Positions 7,427 through 15,283 of a DNA stretch of 36,594 nt are shown here, piece by piece; the stretch's first letter is position 1, and each line of letters begins with the position of its first letter. The notes under the pieces were generated by a model that saw only the letters and a program-made list of their open reading frames with translations, did not search any database and was not told the DNA's origin. Made by a program: the position numbers and the translations under genes. Origin of the DNA: Bog-950 sp035299425 (GTDB taxonomy: Bacteria; Bacteroidota; Bacteroidia; Chitinophagales; LD1); NCBI GenBank assembly GCA_035299425.1, contig DATGWP010000146.1:1-36594 (forward strand). The letters are read 5' to 3'.

Positions 7427-9565
7427 ATGAAAATCTCAATTACCGTCTTCATTTTTTTGTTGTTATCGCTAAATATTTCTGCGCAGCTAAGCGCCGATGG
7501 CTTCCCTATCATAAACCCACAAAATGTAACCATAGTGCGCGATAGCTTTGGCATACCGCACATATTTGGCAAAACCGATGCCGAGGTGGCTTACGGACTG
7601 GCCTGGGCCAATGCTGAAGATGCTTTTCATATTACCGAAGAGTTGATATATACCGGTAAGGGCTATATGGGTCGCTGCGATGGTGTTAGTGGTGCTAAAA
7701 ACGATTTTTTTGTGCATGCCATAGGAGCGCGTAAGCTGGTAGAGGAAAGATTTGATGCCGACCTTTCGCCGGAGTTTAAAAAGTATATCGATGGTTTTGT
7801 GCAGGGGCTTAATGCCTATGCAGCAGCCCATCCCGAAGAGGTAAAAGTAAAGAGTGCGTTTCCGCTTACATCAAAAGATATTATTACCTGCTATACGGTT
7901 ATTATGTCGGTTTTGTCCCGCTCTCCCGACCCTATTGGCGATGCAATAGCCGGTAAATTTGACAATACTGAAGTATATCCAAAACATCTGGAGCCTTCGG
8001 TTGGCTCTAATGCGTTTGCCCTAAACGCTTCAAAAATGGAAGATGGTAAACCTTTTATATGCATTAACCCGCACATGGGTTTTGATGGCCTATTATCTTT
8101 TTACGAAGCACATCTGCAAAGCGAAGAAGGCCTCAATATGGAAGGTTGTATGTTCCAGGGTTGCTCATCGCTGGCTATGGGTGTGAACGAAAATCTGGGC
8201 TGGGGTATGACCTGGAATAATTTTGATAAACTGGACGTATTTAAACTTAAAACAAATCCGCGGCATAAACTAGAATATGAGTTTGATGGCAAATGGGAAA
8301 AACTGGAGAAACGGCCTGTGTGGCTAAAAGTAAACCTGGCTAAAAAAGGAAAGTTTGTATTGCCGGTTAAAAAAATGACTTACTGGAGCAAGTATGGCGC
8401 TACTGTAAAAAGCGATAAAAGCAATAGTTTTTATGCGGTGCGTTTTCCGGGTAATATGACCATTAAGACCGGAGAACAGCTTTATAAAATGAACAAAGCA
8501 AGAAACTACAATGAATATTGGGATGCTATACGTTTGCATTCCATTACGCTTTTCAATATTGTGTATGCCGATAGAAATGACAATATCTTTTATCTTAACC
8601 ATGGCATGTTTCCCGATAGGGATACTACCTTTAATTGGGAGGGACTGGTAGCAGGTAATACATCAAAAACCTTATGGACTAAGTTAATACCCCTGGATAG
8701 TATGACCCGCCAGATTAACCCTGCCTGTGGTTATGTTTACAATACCAATAACTCGCCTTTGCATAATACCAGTAGTGAGTGTACCAATGGCTATTGTATT
8801 ACAGCCCGCAAACTTATAGATGGCCGCCCCGGCGATAATAACCGCGCTGTCCGTTTTCAGGAGCTAATCGGTGCTAAAAATAAGTTTACATGGAAGGATA
8901 TGCACGACCTTAAATTTGATATCACCCTGTCAGAAAAAAGCCCGTTATATAAAAGTAGCGCGCCGCTTTTTAAACTGGATGCAAACAAATACCCCGATTT
9001 AAAAGAGGCTATTGATATTCTTAAAAGCTGGAACCGGGTAAGCGATATACATGAATGTGCCCCTACTTTATACGGCTTGGTAATAAAAGATGTGTTTGAA
9101 AAGCATGATTGGGACGATGCCAACTTCGTATTAGGGTTCAACGCGCCCGAACAGGAGTGGGCCGATGCACTGCGCAATGCCTGCGATACGCTTAAACACC
9201 ATTTTGGCACTGTAAAAGTAGAATGGGGCACCGTACACCGCAATATACGTGGTAATGTAGATTTGCCTTTGCGCGGCTTTGCGGATATGCTGAGCCCCAC
9301 ATACCCTAAGCGTGTTAAAGATGCAGCTAAACTACGCTTTCGCCCCGGCCATGGCGATACCTATACCATGTTTGCCACATTTGGTAAAAACGGAGTGGAG
9401 CGATTAGAAGCTTTGCAACCGGCCGGCAACTCGCAGCGTGCCGATAGCAAACATTATAGCGACCAGGTAGAACTCTTCAGCCGACAGGCACTGCGCCCGC
9501 TTAGCTTAAAGAAAGAAGATGTGATGAAGAAGGCAGAGAGGGTATATCACCCCCAAACCCCCTAA
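7427..9565 (+). CDS. Penicillin acylase family protein (Ntn hydrolase, S45)
   Basis: A secreted or periplasmic N-terminal nucleophile amidase, 712 aa from the ATG at 7427, which starts a clear signal peptide (MKISITVFIFLLLSLNISAQ). An earlier in-frame ATG at 7331 would bury the signal peptide and is rejected. The alpha part carries VTIVRDSFGIPHIFGKTDAEVAYG, the usual opening of the S45 family. The expected autocatalytic site is Gly-Ser in VGSNAFAL, making S194 the nucleophile after self-cleavage. Downstream VNENLGWGMTWNNFD and the late HGDTY region fit the beta subunit. The family hydrolyses beta-lactam side chains, acyl-homoserine lactones and other amides, and the substrate here is unknown. 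The last residues (HPQTP) and the stop lie inside a dispersed intergenic palindrome. Confidence 0.88.
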   Translation: MKISITVFIFLLLSLNISAQLSADGFPIINPQNVTIVRDSFGIPHIFGKTDAEVAYGLAWANAEDAFHITEELIYTGKGYMGRCDGVSGAKNDFFVHAIGARKLVEERFDADLSPEFKKYIDGFVQGLNAYAAAHPEEVKVKSAFPLTSKDIITCYTVIMSVLSRSPDPIGDAIAGKFDNTEVYPKHLEPSVGSNAFALNASKMEDGKPFICINPHMGFDGLLSFYEAHLQSEEGLNMEGCMFQGCSSLAMGVNENLGWGMTWNNFDKLDVFKLKTNPRHKLEYEFDGKWEKLEKRPVWLKVNLAKKGKFVLPVKKMTYWSKYGATVKSDKSNSFYAVRFPGNMTIKTGEQLYKMNKARNYNEYWDAIRLHSITLFNIVYADRNDNIFYLNHGMFPDRDTTFNWEGLVAGNTSKTLWTKLIPLDSMTRQINPACGYVYNTNNSPLHNTSSECTNGYCITARKLIDGRPGDNNRAVRFQELIGAKNKFTWKDMHDLKFDITLSEKSPLYKSSAPLFKLDANKYPDLKEAIDILKSWNRVSDIHECAPTLYGLVIKDVFEKHDWDDANFVLGFNAPEQEWADALRNACDTLKHHFGTVKVEWGTVHRNIRGNVDLPLRGFADMLSPTYPKRVKDAAKLRFRPGHGDTYTMFATFGKNGVERLEALQPAGNSQRADSKHYSDQVELFSRQALRPLSLKKEDVMKKAERVYHPQTP

Positions 9566-9577
9566 AGGGGGCTTTAA
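9549..9577. repeat. GC-rich palindromic element (copy a), overlapping the acylase stop
   Basis: CCCCC (9558-9562) pairs with GGGGG (9567-9571) around TAAA, with flanks ACCCCCAAA and CTTTAA. It has the same plan as the element at 12742-12769 read on the other strand. The TAA stop of the acylase gene (9563-9565) is the loop of this palindrome. Confidence 0.6.
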
Positions 9578-9589
9578 CAGCCAATACAA

Positions 9590-9632
9590 AATACAAACAG
9601 CCACAAGATAATTCTTAGTGGCTGTTTGTATT
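9590..9632. terminator. Bidirectional hairpin between convergent genes
   Basis: AATACAAACAGCCAC (9590-9604) and its exact reverse complement (9618-9632) form a 15-bp stem with a 13-base loop, 24 bases after the acylase stop. T-rich sequence flanks only weakly, so terminator function for the two convergent genes is likely but not certain. Confidence 0.6.
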
Positions 9633-9651
9633 AAAGTCATCTTTTGTTTCA

Positions 9652-9683
9652 TCCCGCCTCCGCGGGAAGGGGATTTAGGGGTT
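9652..9683. repeat. GC-rich palindromic element (copy b)
   Basis: CCCGC (9653-9657) pairs with GCGGG (9662-9666), followed by GGGGATTTAGGGGTT (9669-9683). That 15-mer is identical to 12755-12769. It abuts the stop codon of the minus-strand gene ending at 9684. Confidence 0.55.
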
Positions 9684-10412
9684 TTACTCCTGATAGACTA
9701 TAACCCTGCTCCATACCGACTTTTTGGTTTTGCCGCTGGTGCCATCTACCTTAATGTAAACGGGTATTGGGTTGCGTATCTTTTTTATCTCGCGTATAGC
9801 ATCGGCGCTTAGCGTATCGGCGTTGCTGTTGTATTGTTTGCCTTCGCGCTCCATTAAAGCCACGGTTACATTAGTAACCTTCACGGGCTTCATATTGGTT
9901 TCGCTTTCGTACATGGTTACAAACGGCTTATTGCTGGTAAACAGGTCCTTCACGTAAGTCTTATTGCGCTCCAGAAAAACCTTGTCGTTTACCTTTATCA
10001 GATTGTTTTTAGGATTGCTTAGCACGGGAAACAGCTTCTCGGGTACCTTGATGATAAACTTCTTCTGAAACAGCATAATGCGCGAGCCGCTGATGCTGTT
10101 TACAATTACGCGCAGCGTGGCTGTATCAACATCGCCATACTTGGTGCTATTGGGTATAATTACCAGCACGCTATCGTTTTGTATAGCCAGGCCTTTCTCA
10201 AACAAAAACTGTGATATTTTATACTCGGGTGAAACCCGGATTTTAAACTCGTATTCCTTCTTATTCTCCAGCGTATCTATTTTAGGCCTTAGCCATATTT
10301 CGCTGCGGTTGGTGATGGGTATAAATATTTCAGCACTGGTTTTTTGGCCAAAAGCCTGTACACCAGCTACTAAAAATACAAACAGTAAGAGGTTTTTTAG
10401 TAAAACACTCAT
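9684..10412 (-). CDS. Exported GldM D3/D4-like domain protein
   Basis: A 242-aa protein with a signal peptide (MSVLLKNLLLFVFLVAGVQAFGQ). The start at 10412 is preferred because a GGAAGGA purine stretch precedes it; an ATG at 10424 adds four residues. After the signal it has a beta-rich N-terminal half and a C-terminal segment, LSADAIREIKKIRNPIPVYI followed by a basic linker and SRVIVYQE. That pattern resembles the last Ig-like domain (D4) of GldM, where a short helix with LKxxxRG is followed by a strand and the closing V..V.L strands. No transmembrane anchor is present beyond the signal, unlike GldM. It lies 119 bases downstream of the four-gene GldM-like block and may be co-regulated with it. 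The assignment is by eye and the function is unknown. Confidence 0.65.
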   Translation of the reverse strand: MSVLLKNLLLFVFLVAGVQAFGQKTSAEIFIPITNRSEIWLRPKIDTLENKKEYEFKIRVSPEYKISQFLFEKGLAIQNDSVLVIIPNSTKYGDVDTATLRVIVNSISGSRIMLFQKKFIIKVPEKLFPVLSNPKNNLIKVNDKVFLERNKTYVKDLFTSNKPFVTMYESETNMKPVKVTNVTVALMEREGKQYNSNADTLSADAIREIKKIRNPIPVYIKVDGTSGKTKKSVWSRVIVYQE

Positions 10413-10543
10413 GGTTCCTTCCATCTCTTTAACGCAAAATACGCAAATAGGTTAGCGCACTCTACAAGTTATAGGCTGTAAAGTAAAGCTTAAAGCCGCA
10501 GTAAACAACCATTTGACGGCGTTTTTTGAACAAAACCTGCGTT

Positions 10544-10936
10544 TTATTGGCGTTGACCATTTCGGCATGCTATAACCCAATTGCGGAAATAGACCATAGT
10601 GTAAGTATTGTCCGGTTGCTTTCTAAAGAAGGTAATTATGGCATGGCCGGTATGGTTGGTAGTTGCGTATATGCGTTTAAGCGTATTGGTATAAAAGCTA
10701 TCTATTAAACGCATGTTTACCACTGAAATAGAATCATACATGCCTTGCACTGTTGTCAAGTCTATCATTACTGAATTGCATATAGTGTCCTCTGCAGGAC
10801 CTAGTTTCCAGTTGCCGATTTTTATATGGCCCACAGCCGTAGTGGCTTTCTTTTTTACAATAAAGGTTTCACTTGACTGGGCATAACCCGCCACTACGCA
10901 ATGTACACAGATAATTACTTGTAACATTTTTTTCAT
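10544..10936 (-). CDS. Small exported single-domain protein, GldM-D3-like
   Basis: A 130-aa protein with a signal peptide (MLQVIICVHCVVAGYAQ region) and about 110 mature residues. It has the layout of the D3-like half of its neighbours: ETFIVKKK at the start, GMYDSISVVNMRLIDS in the middle and a closing MVYFRNWVIAC strand. It lacks the D4-like C-terminal half. Its start overlaps the stop of the upstream gene by four bases (ATGA), which indicates translational coupling. There are two Cys in the mature part (TICNS, VIACR). The domain assignment is weak and rests on similarity to the neighbouring 122-aa protein. Function unknown. Confidence 0.6.
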   Translation of the reverse strand: MKKMLQVIICVHCVVAGYAQSSETFIVKKKATTAVGHIKIGNWKLGPAEDTICNSVMIDLTTVQGMYDSISVVNMRLIDSFYTNTLKRIYATTNHTGHAIITFFRKQPDNTYTMVYFRNWVIACRNGQRQ

Positions 10937-11655
10937 CGCACATCAATTCGGTAAGGTCCTATTTGCCTGTCTTCCGGAGGATCATTAAAACTGTGGTAGC
11001 TTGCGTATATTAAAACATAACAACCGCTGTCCATTGTTTTTAAACTTTTTATCATATCCGCGGATAGTTTTAAGCCCTCTGTAGAAATACGTTTGATTTC
11101 TCCAGGCCGACAAAAGTCTATTGAGAGTTTGCTAATAATCCGGCTGTTACTTAAAGAACGAGGCGTAAATAAAGCAAGTTGTTTATTTACTTTGTTTAGT
11201 AACGAATCTTTTGAACTCGTTTTATTGCCGAAAGTATTTCCTGCGGACTCTAAAAGTATGTCAGGCTGTTGATTAAATACGGTTAGGGCCCCCAGAGTAT
11301 ATTCAGTATTTACTTTAGGCATTATAGTGAAGTTGCGGCTGAACATTACCGAGTTGTCTTTGCGTAAAAACAACTCCAGTAGATGCTTTTTAGGAGAGCT
11401 GGTTGAGTTATAAGTGTGTATACATACAGCTGTATCGTTCAGCCACACCTGCCCGCCTGCAAACTTACCCGGTATAAGCTCTTTTGTAGAAATACCATAA
11501 GCCTTAAAATAATAATAGTTATCACCGGCCAGCGTATCATACTTACATTCAATAAATACCTTCTTCTTTTTAGCTACGCTAAAGGTGGCATCACTTTGTG
11601 CGAATGAGCAAAGCCCGTGGAACAGAAATAATATAAATAGCAATACTCTCATCAT
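10933..11655 (-). CDS. Exported GldM D3/D4-like domain protein
   Basis: A 240-aa protein with a signal peptide (MMRVLLFILFLFHGLCSFAQ). The mature N-terminal half (about 22-115) is beta-rich. The C-terminal end, LKLSADMIKSLKTMDSGCYVL then IGPYRIDV, matches the D4-like ending of its neighbours: helix with LSxxMIxxLKxxxxG, strand, linker, final strand. The stop overlaps the next gene by four bases and the start overlaps the previous gene's stop by four bases, so it sits inside a translationally coupled operon. I know no described function. A periplasmic or outer-membrane protein-interaction module is the inference from its resemblance to GldM. Confidence 0.65.
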   Translation of the reverse strand: MMRVLLFILFLFHGLCSFAQSDATFSVAKKKKVFIECKYDTLAGDNYYYFKAYGISTKELIPGKFAGGQVWLNDTAVCIHTYNSTSSPKKHLLELFLRKDNSVMFSRNFTIMPKVNTEYTLGALTVFNQQPDILLESAGNTFGNKTSSKDSLLNKVNKQLALFTPRSLSNSRIISKLSIDFCRPGEIKRISTEGLKLSADMIKSLKTMDSGCYVLIYASYHSFNDPPEDRQIGPYRIDVR

Positions 11656-12020
11656 TCAAACTGGCTTCGGTTAGCGCGCACCCTAATGTAGTGCACGTAA
11701 ATTGGTTTCACTTTGCCTTGCTGCTCCCGCTTATATAAAATCAATGCTGCCTGCCCTTCGCCCAAGGGTGTTTTAATAGTGGCTTTAGTTCCTTCTAATT
11801 TAAAATCCATGCCCATTACAAATAGCGAATCATACCTGCCTTCGGCTTCTTTAAAATCAAACTTATGTGTATGGTTAAAGGGCAAAGTGTCTATGCCTTT
11901 CAAAAATTTAAAGTCGTACCGAACCGGAAAGTGATTGCGGCCGATATGGAAATCAACCTCTGTTTGCGCTGCGCAAAAGCCTGCAATAAGTAAACACAAT
12001 ATGGTGGCAGCGCTGTGCAT
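11652..12020 (-). CDS. Small exported single-domain protein, GldM-D3-like
   Basis: A 122-aa protein with a short signal peptide (ATILCLLIAGFCAAQ). The mature part has TEVDFHIGRNHFPVRYDFKF, then EGRYDSLFVMGMDFKLEGTK and a closing VKPIYVHYIRVRAN strand. It parallels the 130-aa protein two genes downstream (GMYDSISVVNMRLI; YTMVYFRNWVIA), so both look like one Ig-like beta domain without the D4-like half. It starts 3 bases after the upstream stop and overlaps the downstream start by four bases. Function unknown. Confidence 0.6.
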   Translation of the reverse strand: MHSAATILCLLIAGFCAAQTEVDFHIGRNHFPVRYDFKFLKGIDTLPFNHTHKFDFKEAEGRYDSLFVMGMDFKLEGTKATIKTPLGEGQAALILYKREQQGKVKPIYVHYIRVRANRSQFE

Positions 12021-12023
12021 ATT

Positions 12024-12740
12024 TTAAAACTTATTTATCTTATCATTTATCAGGTAAACTCTTAACGGCTCGCGGATAATAAACGTATCACCATCCAGCA
12101 AATATTTAATGTTGCTTATCTGTATCACATTGCCATCCTGCATTTTATCTATCCGGTCGCGCATTTCAAAGGTCATACGGTTGCCGGTAGCTTTCAGCGT
12201 ATCCATAGTGCCCCGCCCTGATGTCTGCATTTGAAATGAAAGCACCGGGTGGCTGATACGCTTTAAGTCCGGGTCATTTGTTTTAGGTACGTTTACGTAG
12301 CCCTGTGCCACTACCTTCATGCGGTGGATAGATGAGTCGTTATTCACCCCATCTACATTCGGTTTAGGTTCGGCAAAAGTGCGTACGGCATATTCCTGCA
12401 CCAGCGCCAGTGTCCGCTTACCATTACCTACATGCGCATATATCTTAAGCATACCGGTGCCGGTCTTAGATGGCTTAATGGCAAATACAGAATCTTTTCT
12501 CAATATCGTGCCTTCGGTAAATACAATGGTATCTATAACAGTAGCATCTGATTTTGTAATCATAAATTTTTTCGACACGTTTTTATAAAGTAAATCTGTA
12601 ACCGGACTGATAGTAACAGAAGGCTGCGCAGCACTTACCGTAAACACCGCATCCCCACTCTGTGCATGAGCGAGGACCGGCACTAAAAGTGCTAGTATTA
12701 AGTAGCAAGTATTGAGTATTGAGATTTTGGTTTTTTGCAT
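12024..12740 (-). CDS. Exported GldM D3/D4-like domain protein
   Basis: A 238-aa protein with signal peptide ILNTCYLILALLVPVLAHAQ. It is the clearest GldM-like member. Residues about 45-120 start DLLYKNVSKKFMI, like the N[VP]LY[RK]GV opening of GldM D3, and close with VQEYAVRTFAEPKP, like FRVKRVPDP. Residues about 160-232 have TGNRMTFEMRDRIDKMQDGN, then QISNIKYLLDG and PLRVYLIND. This is the GNRFT...(R)RG..V.I.NI..PDG pattern of D4. It lacks GldM's N-terminal transmembrane helix and long coiled D1/D2 regions, so it is a free exported fragment-like paralogue. First of four tightly packed genes, it follows the 548-aa membrane protein gene by 32 bases, with a palindromic element between. Family link inferred by eye. 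Confidence 0.7.
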   Translation of the reverse strand: MQKTKISILNTCYLILALLVPVLAHAQSGDAVFTVSAAQPSVTISPVTDLLYKNVSKKFMITKSDATVIDTIVFTEGTILRKDSVFAIKPSKTGTGMLKIYAHVGNGKRTLALVQEYAVRTFAEPKPNVDGVNNDSSIHRMKVVAQGYVNVPKTNDPDLKRISHPVLSFQMQTSGRGTMDTLKATGNRMTFEMRDRIDKMQDGNVIQISNIKYLLDGDTFIIREPLRVYLINDKINKF

Positions 12741-12741
12741 T

Positions 12742-12769
12742 TAAGTCCCCTTTAGGGGATTTAGGGGTT
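12742..12769. repeat. GC-rich palindromic element (copy c)
   Basis: CCCC (12747-12750) TTTA GGGG (12755-12758) is followed by ATTTAGGGGTT. It carries the 15-mer GGGGATTTAGGGGTT (12755-12769) that also occurs at 9669-9683. It lies 3 bases from the stop of the minus-strand gene ending at 12773. Confidence 0.6.
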
Positions 12770-12772
12770 GTT

Positions 12773-14419
12773 TTATATTTCCAAATACTCCCTCGCTTCA
12801 TCTGTGCTTTTAAAACTCTTATCTATCACATTCAGCTCCAGGGTCATTTCTCCACTTGTTTTTTGTGCGGCGCTAAAATCCGAAGATTTAATGAAAGCCA
12901 CTTTCAAATCATTGGTTACTACCCACAGCAGGTTTTCTCTCTTAGGGTCGAAACGGAAGTTATTCAAAGCGGTTGGATAATAGGTAAACATAGCGTTGCG
13001 GCCTTTCTCTACCAGGTAGCAGGTTTGTATTTTCAGCGGCTCCTTGGTTTTGGCATCCTTAAGTTTGGCGGCTACCAATGCTCCTTGTGGCATTCTATTC
13101 GGCTGATCGCAATTCCATATTCCAAACGATGCCACCTGGAAGGTGCGGAAAACAAGGTCGCTTTGTTGCATACGGGCCTCATACATTTTACGGCGCTCTG
13201 CCTGCTCCGCTATCTCCTTTTTAATCTTCTCTTCTACCAGTTTGGCGCGCTCTTCCAATTCTATCTTTAACCGCGCTTCGTCCGCTTTTTTCTTACCCAG
13301 CTTGGTTTTGTATTCTTCGTATTTCTCTTCATATATTTTGGTAGCTGCGTTTATATCCTTGTCTTCAAACACCGGTGTGGCTACTACGGTATAAGTTTCT
13401 TTGGCATTGCTAAACACCACCTCGTAGTTAACGGAGCCGGTTATGCGTTTAAGTTCCACATTCTCCCACAGTATCTTGGCTTTTTGCGCATCGTAGCTTT
13501 TATCCTCTACCTGAAATTTCATGTTGTTATAAACCGCTATCTCCGGAAACTCTTTTTCATCTACACGGATATTGAAGCGGTGCTTGTCTTTATTTACCTT
13601 CTTAGGCTCTACAGGCTTTTGCTGTTCCAGCTGTGCAATTTCGCGTTTGGTATTGGCAAGCTGGTTCAGTACTTTTTGCGAGGGGGCATCAATTGCCGCC
13701 GGTGTTTTTTCTGCCCGCGCTGTTATCGTGCTGTCGTTTGGCATATTCTCAACCGGCTCATTAAAATTCTTCTGCGCCAGGTAAACCCATTCTTTTTTAG
13801 TGGTGTCCAGGTAATAGGTATTGAATCTATCCTCATTATTCGCCGATACCATATCTACAGTTATAAAAGCATCGGGGTTTGTTTTAAGTGGCTTACCGTT
13901 CTGGCTGGCAGATATCTCCATCATACCCGCCGTTTCAAAGTGGAACTGCTCACCCGCGCTATCATAAGTCATAGGTATGCCTGCCAGAAAAACATCCAAC
14001 ACTTTATGAAACTCGCGGTAGTCTAACTTTACCTTCCCCTTTACCGGCTGGCCGTTTTCATCTAAAAAGGCGCCGGCTGGTATATGTATTTTGCTTCCGC
14101 TGGGGTGTGTCAGGTTCGAGTCGCTTTCGGCATCTATTACATAGCTTTCGCTCTTTATATCTGCCTCAGCTACCGGCGGCTGTATAAAAGCCGGCGGCGT
14201 AACCGATTCGAAGCTATCGGGAGTAAGCTGTGTATACATTATAACAGCAGCTACGCTGGCTACCAATACTGCCGATGCACCAAACCAGAATTTAGGAGCC
14301 TTGAAGAAAGGCGTTTTGGCCGCCTTGTAGCTCTTCATCAGCTGGTTAAAATCGCCCTTGCTGGCAAGGTCTGCATCGGTAAGCGGCGGACGGTTCATAT
14401 TTATTTTAAAATTTTTCAT
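12773..14419 (-). CDS. Single-pass membrane protein with ZU5-like segment, possible anti-sigma/sensor
   Basis: A 548-aa protein. About 43 N-terminal cytoplasmic residues (PPLTDADLASKGDFNQLMKSY) precede one transmembrane helix at 44-63, and the rest would be periplasmic. Residues about 100-150 read NLTHPSGSKIHIPAGAFLDE and then KVKLDYREF, a ZU5-like pattern. A strongly charged coiled coil (about 358-418, KIYEEKYEEYKTKLGKKKAD onward) precedes a C-terminal beta-rich domain. It lies 57 bases downstream of an ECF sigma gene and upstream of the GldM-like exported proteins. That position fits a membrane partner or anti-sigma factor for the sigma protein, but the short cytoplasmic part does not show a canonical anti-sigma domain. 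ATG at 14398 is an alternative start. Function inferred from context only. Confidence 0.75.
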   Translation of the reverse strand: MKNFKINMNRPPLTDADLASKGDFNQLMKSYKAAKTPFFKAPKFWFGASAVLVASVAAVIMYTQLTPDSFESVTPPAFIQPPVAEADIKSESYVIDAESDSNLTHPSGSKIHIPAGAFLDENGQPVKGKVKLDYREFHKVLDVFLAGIPMTYDSAGEQFHFETAGMMEISASQNGKPLKTNPDAFITVDMVSANNEDRFNTYYLDTTKKEWVYLAQKNFNEPVENMPNDSTITARAEKTPAAIDAPSQKVLNQLANTKREIAQLEQQKPVEPKKVNKDKHRFNIRVDEKEFPEIAVYNNMKFQVEDKSYDAQKAKILWENVELKRITGSVNYEVVFSNAKETYTVVATPVFEDKDINAATKIYEEKYEEYKTKLGKKKADEARLKIELEERAKLVEEKIKKEIAEQAERRKMYEARMQQSDLVFRTFQVASFGIWNCDQPNRMPQGALVAAKLKDAKTKEPLKIQTCYLVEKGRNAMFTYYPTALNNFRFDPKRENLLWVVTNDLKVAFIKSSDFSAAQKTSGEMTLELNVIDKSFKSTDEAREYLEI

Positions 14420-14476
14420 TGTATAAAGAGTATTGAATAATGAGTGTTTTGAAATAAGACAAATGCTACTATCGGC

Positions 14477-15076
14477 TTATAAAGCCATCTTCTTCTCCAG
14501 TATGGGTTTTAGTTTATCAAGTATGCGGTACAACTTCATTTTGGCATTGGCTTCGGTTATGCTCAGTATTTCGCCAATTTCTTTAAAGGCGCGTTTTTCG
14601 AAAAAGCGCATTTCTACCAGCTGAAAATCTTCTTCATCCAGACCAGTAAGGGCATCCAGCAGTATGCTTTCTTTTTCTTCTACGCCGCCCTCATTCATTT
14701 CCTCCACTATGTCCTTCAGGTGTTTTTCCTCCAGGTTTACTCCCCGCTGCTTTTCGTTCTTTCTAAAGGCCTGGTTAAGCTCGTTAATGGCAATGCGGTA
14801 CAGCCAGCTGCTGAAAGGGAAACCCCTTAACTCGTATTTATTGAGCGACAGCATAGCCTGCAGAAAAACCTGCTGGGTAATGTCGTAGGCATCGTCTTTA
14901 GTGGTTACACGCTGATACACAAACTTCAATATCTGTGTATAGTACTTTTCGTAGAGGGGTTGAAACTTATCGCGGTTTGCCTGTGCCGCCAGTATCAGCT
15001 TGTCCTCCTCGGTTAAAATTTTGGTTTCTATTCCCTGCATGTGTTGCCCGGTTAATATGGTGGTTATTGCCTGCAT
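14477..15076 (-). CDS. ECF-type RNA polymerase sigma factor
   Basis: A 199-aa sigma-70 family protein with regions 2 and 4 only. Region 2 spans about 40-105 (FQPLYEKYYTQILKFVYQRV, then AYDITQQVFLQAM and FSSWLYRIAINELNQAFRK). Region 4 spans about 140-190 and contains the helix-turn-helix (FFEKRAFKEIGEILSITEAN then KMKLYRILDKLKP). A second ATG at 15040 (MQGIETK) is a possible start and would lose 12 non-conserved residues. It is the first gene of an apparent run including the ZU5-like membrane protein and the GldM-like exported proteins, and is divergent from the TonB receptor. By family knowledge it would direct transcription of envelope genes in response to a membrane-sensed signal. The actual regulon is not visible from sequence. 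Confidence 0.9.
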   Translation of the reverse strand: MQAITTILTGQHMQGIETKILTEEDKLILAAQANRDKFQPLYEKYYTQILKFVYQRVTTKDDAYDITQQVFLQAMLSLNKYELRGFPFSSWLYRIAINELNQAFRKNEKQRGVNLEEKHLKDIVEEMNEGGVEEKESILLDALTGLDEEDFQLVEMRFFEKRAFKEIGEILSITEANAKMKLYRILDKLKPILEKKMAL

Positions 15077-15150
15077 TCGGTTGTATAATACAGGCGCGAT
15101 TTAAAAGTAACAGAATAGGGAAATAAATATTGCGATGCGTTTGTATTTAT

Positions 15151-15218
15151 GAGGCTTTAGCCTCTGTTTTAAAAGCATCTATTCCGATTATCTCATTGCC
15201 GTCTGCTTCAGCGGACGG
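15151..15218. repeat. Two-hairpin structured repeat, copy A (REP-like)
   Basis: The hairpin GAGGC-TTTA-GCCTC (15151-15164) is followed by a 16-base spacer, the block ATTCCGATTATCTCATTGCCG (15181-15201) and a second hairpin CCGTC...GACGG (15199-15218). Copy B at 26887-26956 has the same order. The central block is nearly identical while both stems carry different sequences yet stay palindromic. It lies between the divergent sigma and TonB-receptor genes. Confidence 0.6.
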
Positions 15219-15283
15219 AGAATGGCCGGTAAGAAAACTCTTTATAAGACCCTATTTTTCACATTTTGCTGTTTCCAAGTTTA

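Noticed and set aside
9549..9683. CRISPR-like repeat array
   Set aside because: The repeated palindromes are scattered singly at gene ends without regular spacers, and no cas gene is present in the window.
12719..13270. 183-aa plus-strand ORF opposite the 548-aa membrane protein
   Set aside because: Antisense to a well-formed coding frame with a transmembrane helix and a coiled coil. It also runs through the palindromic element at 12742-12769.
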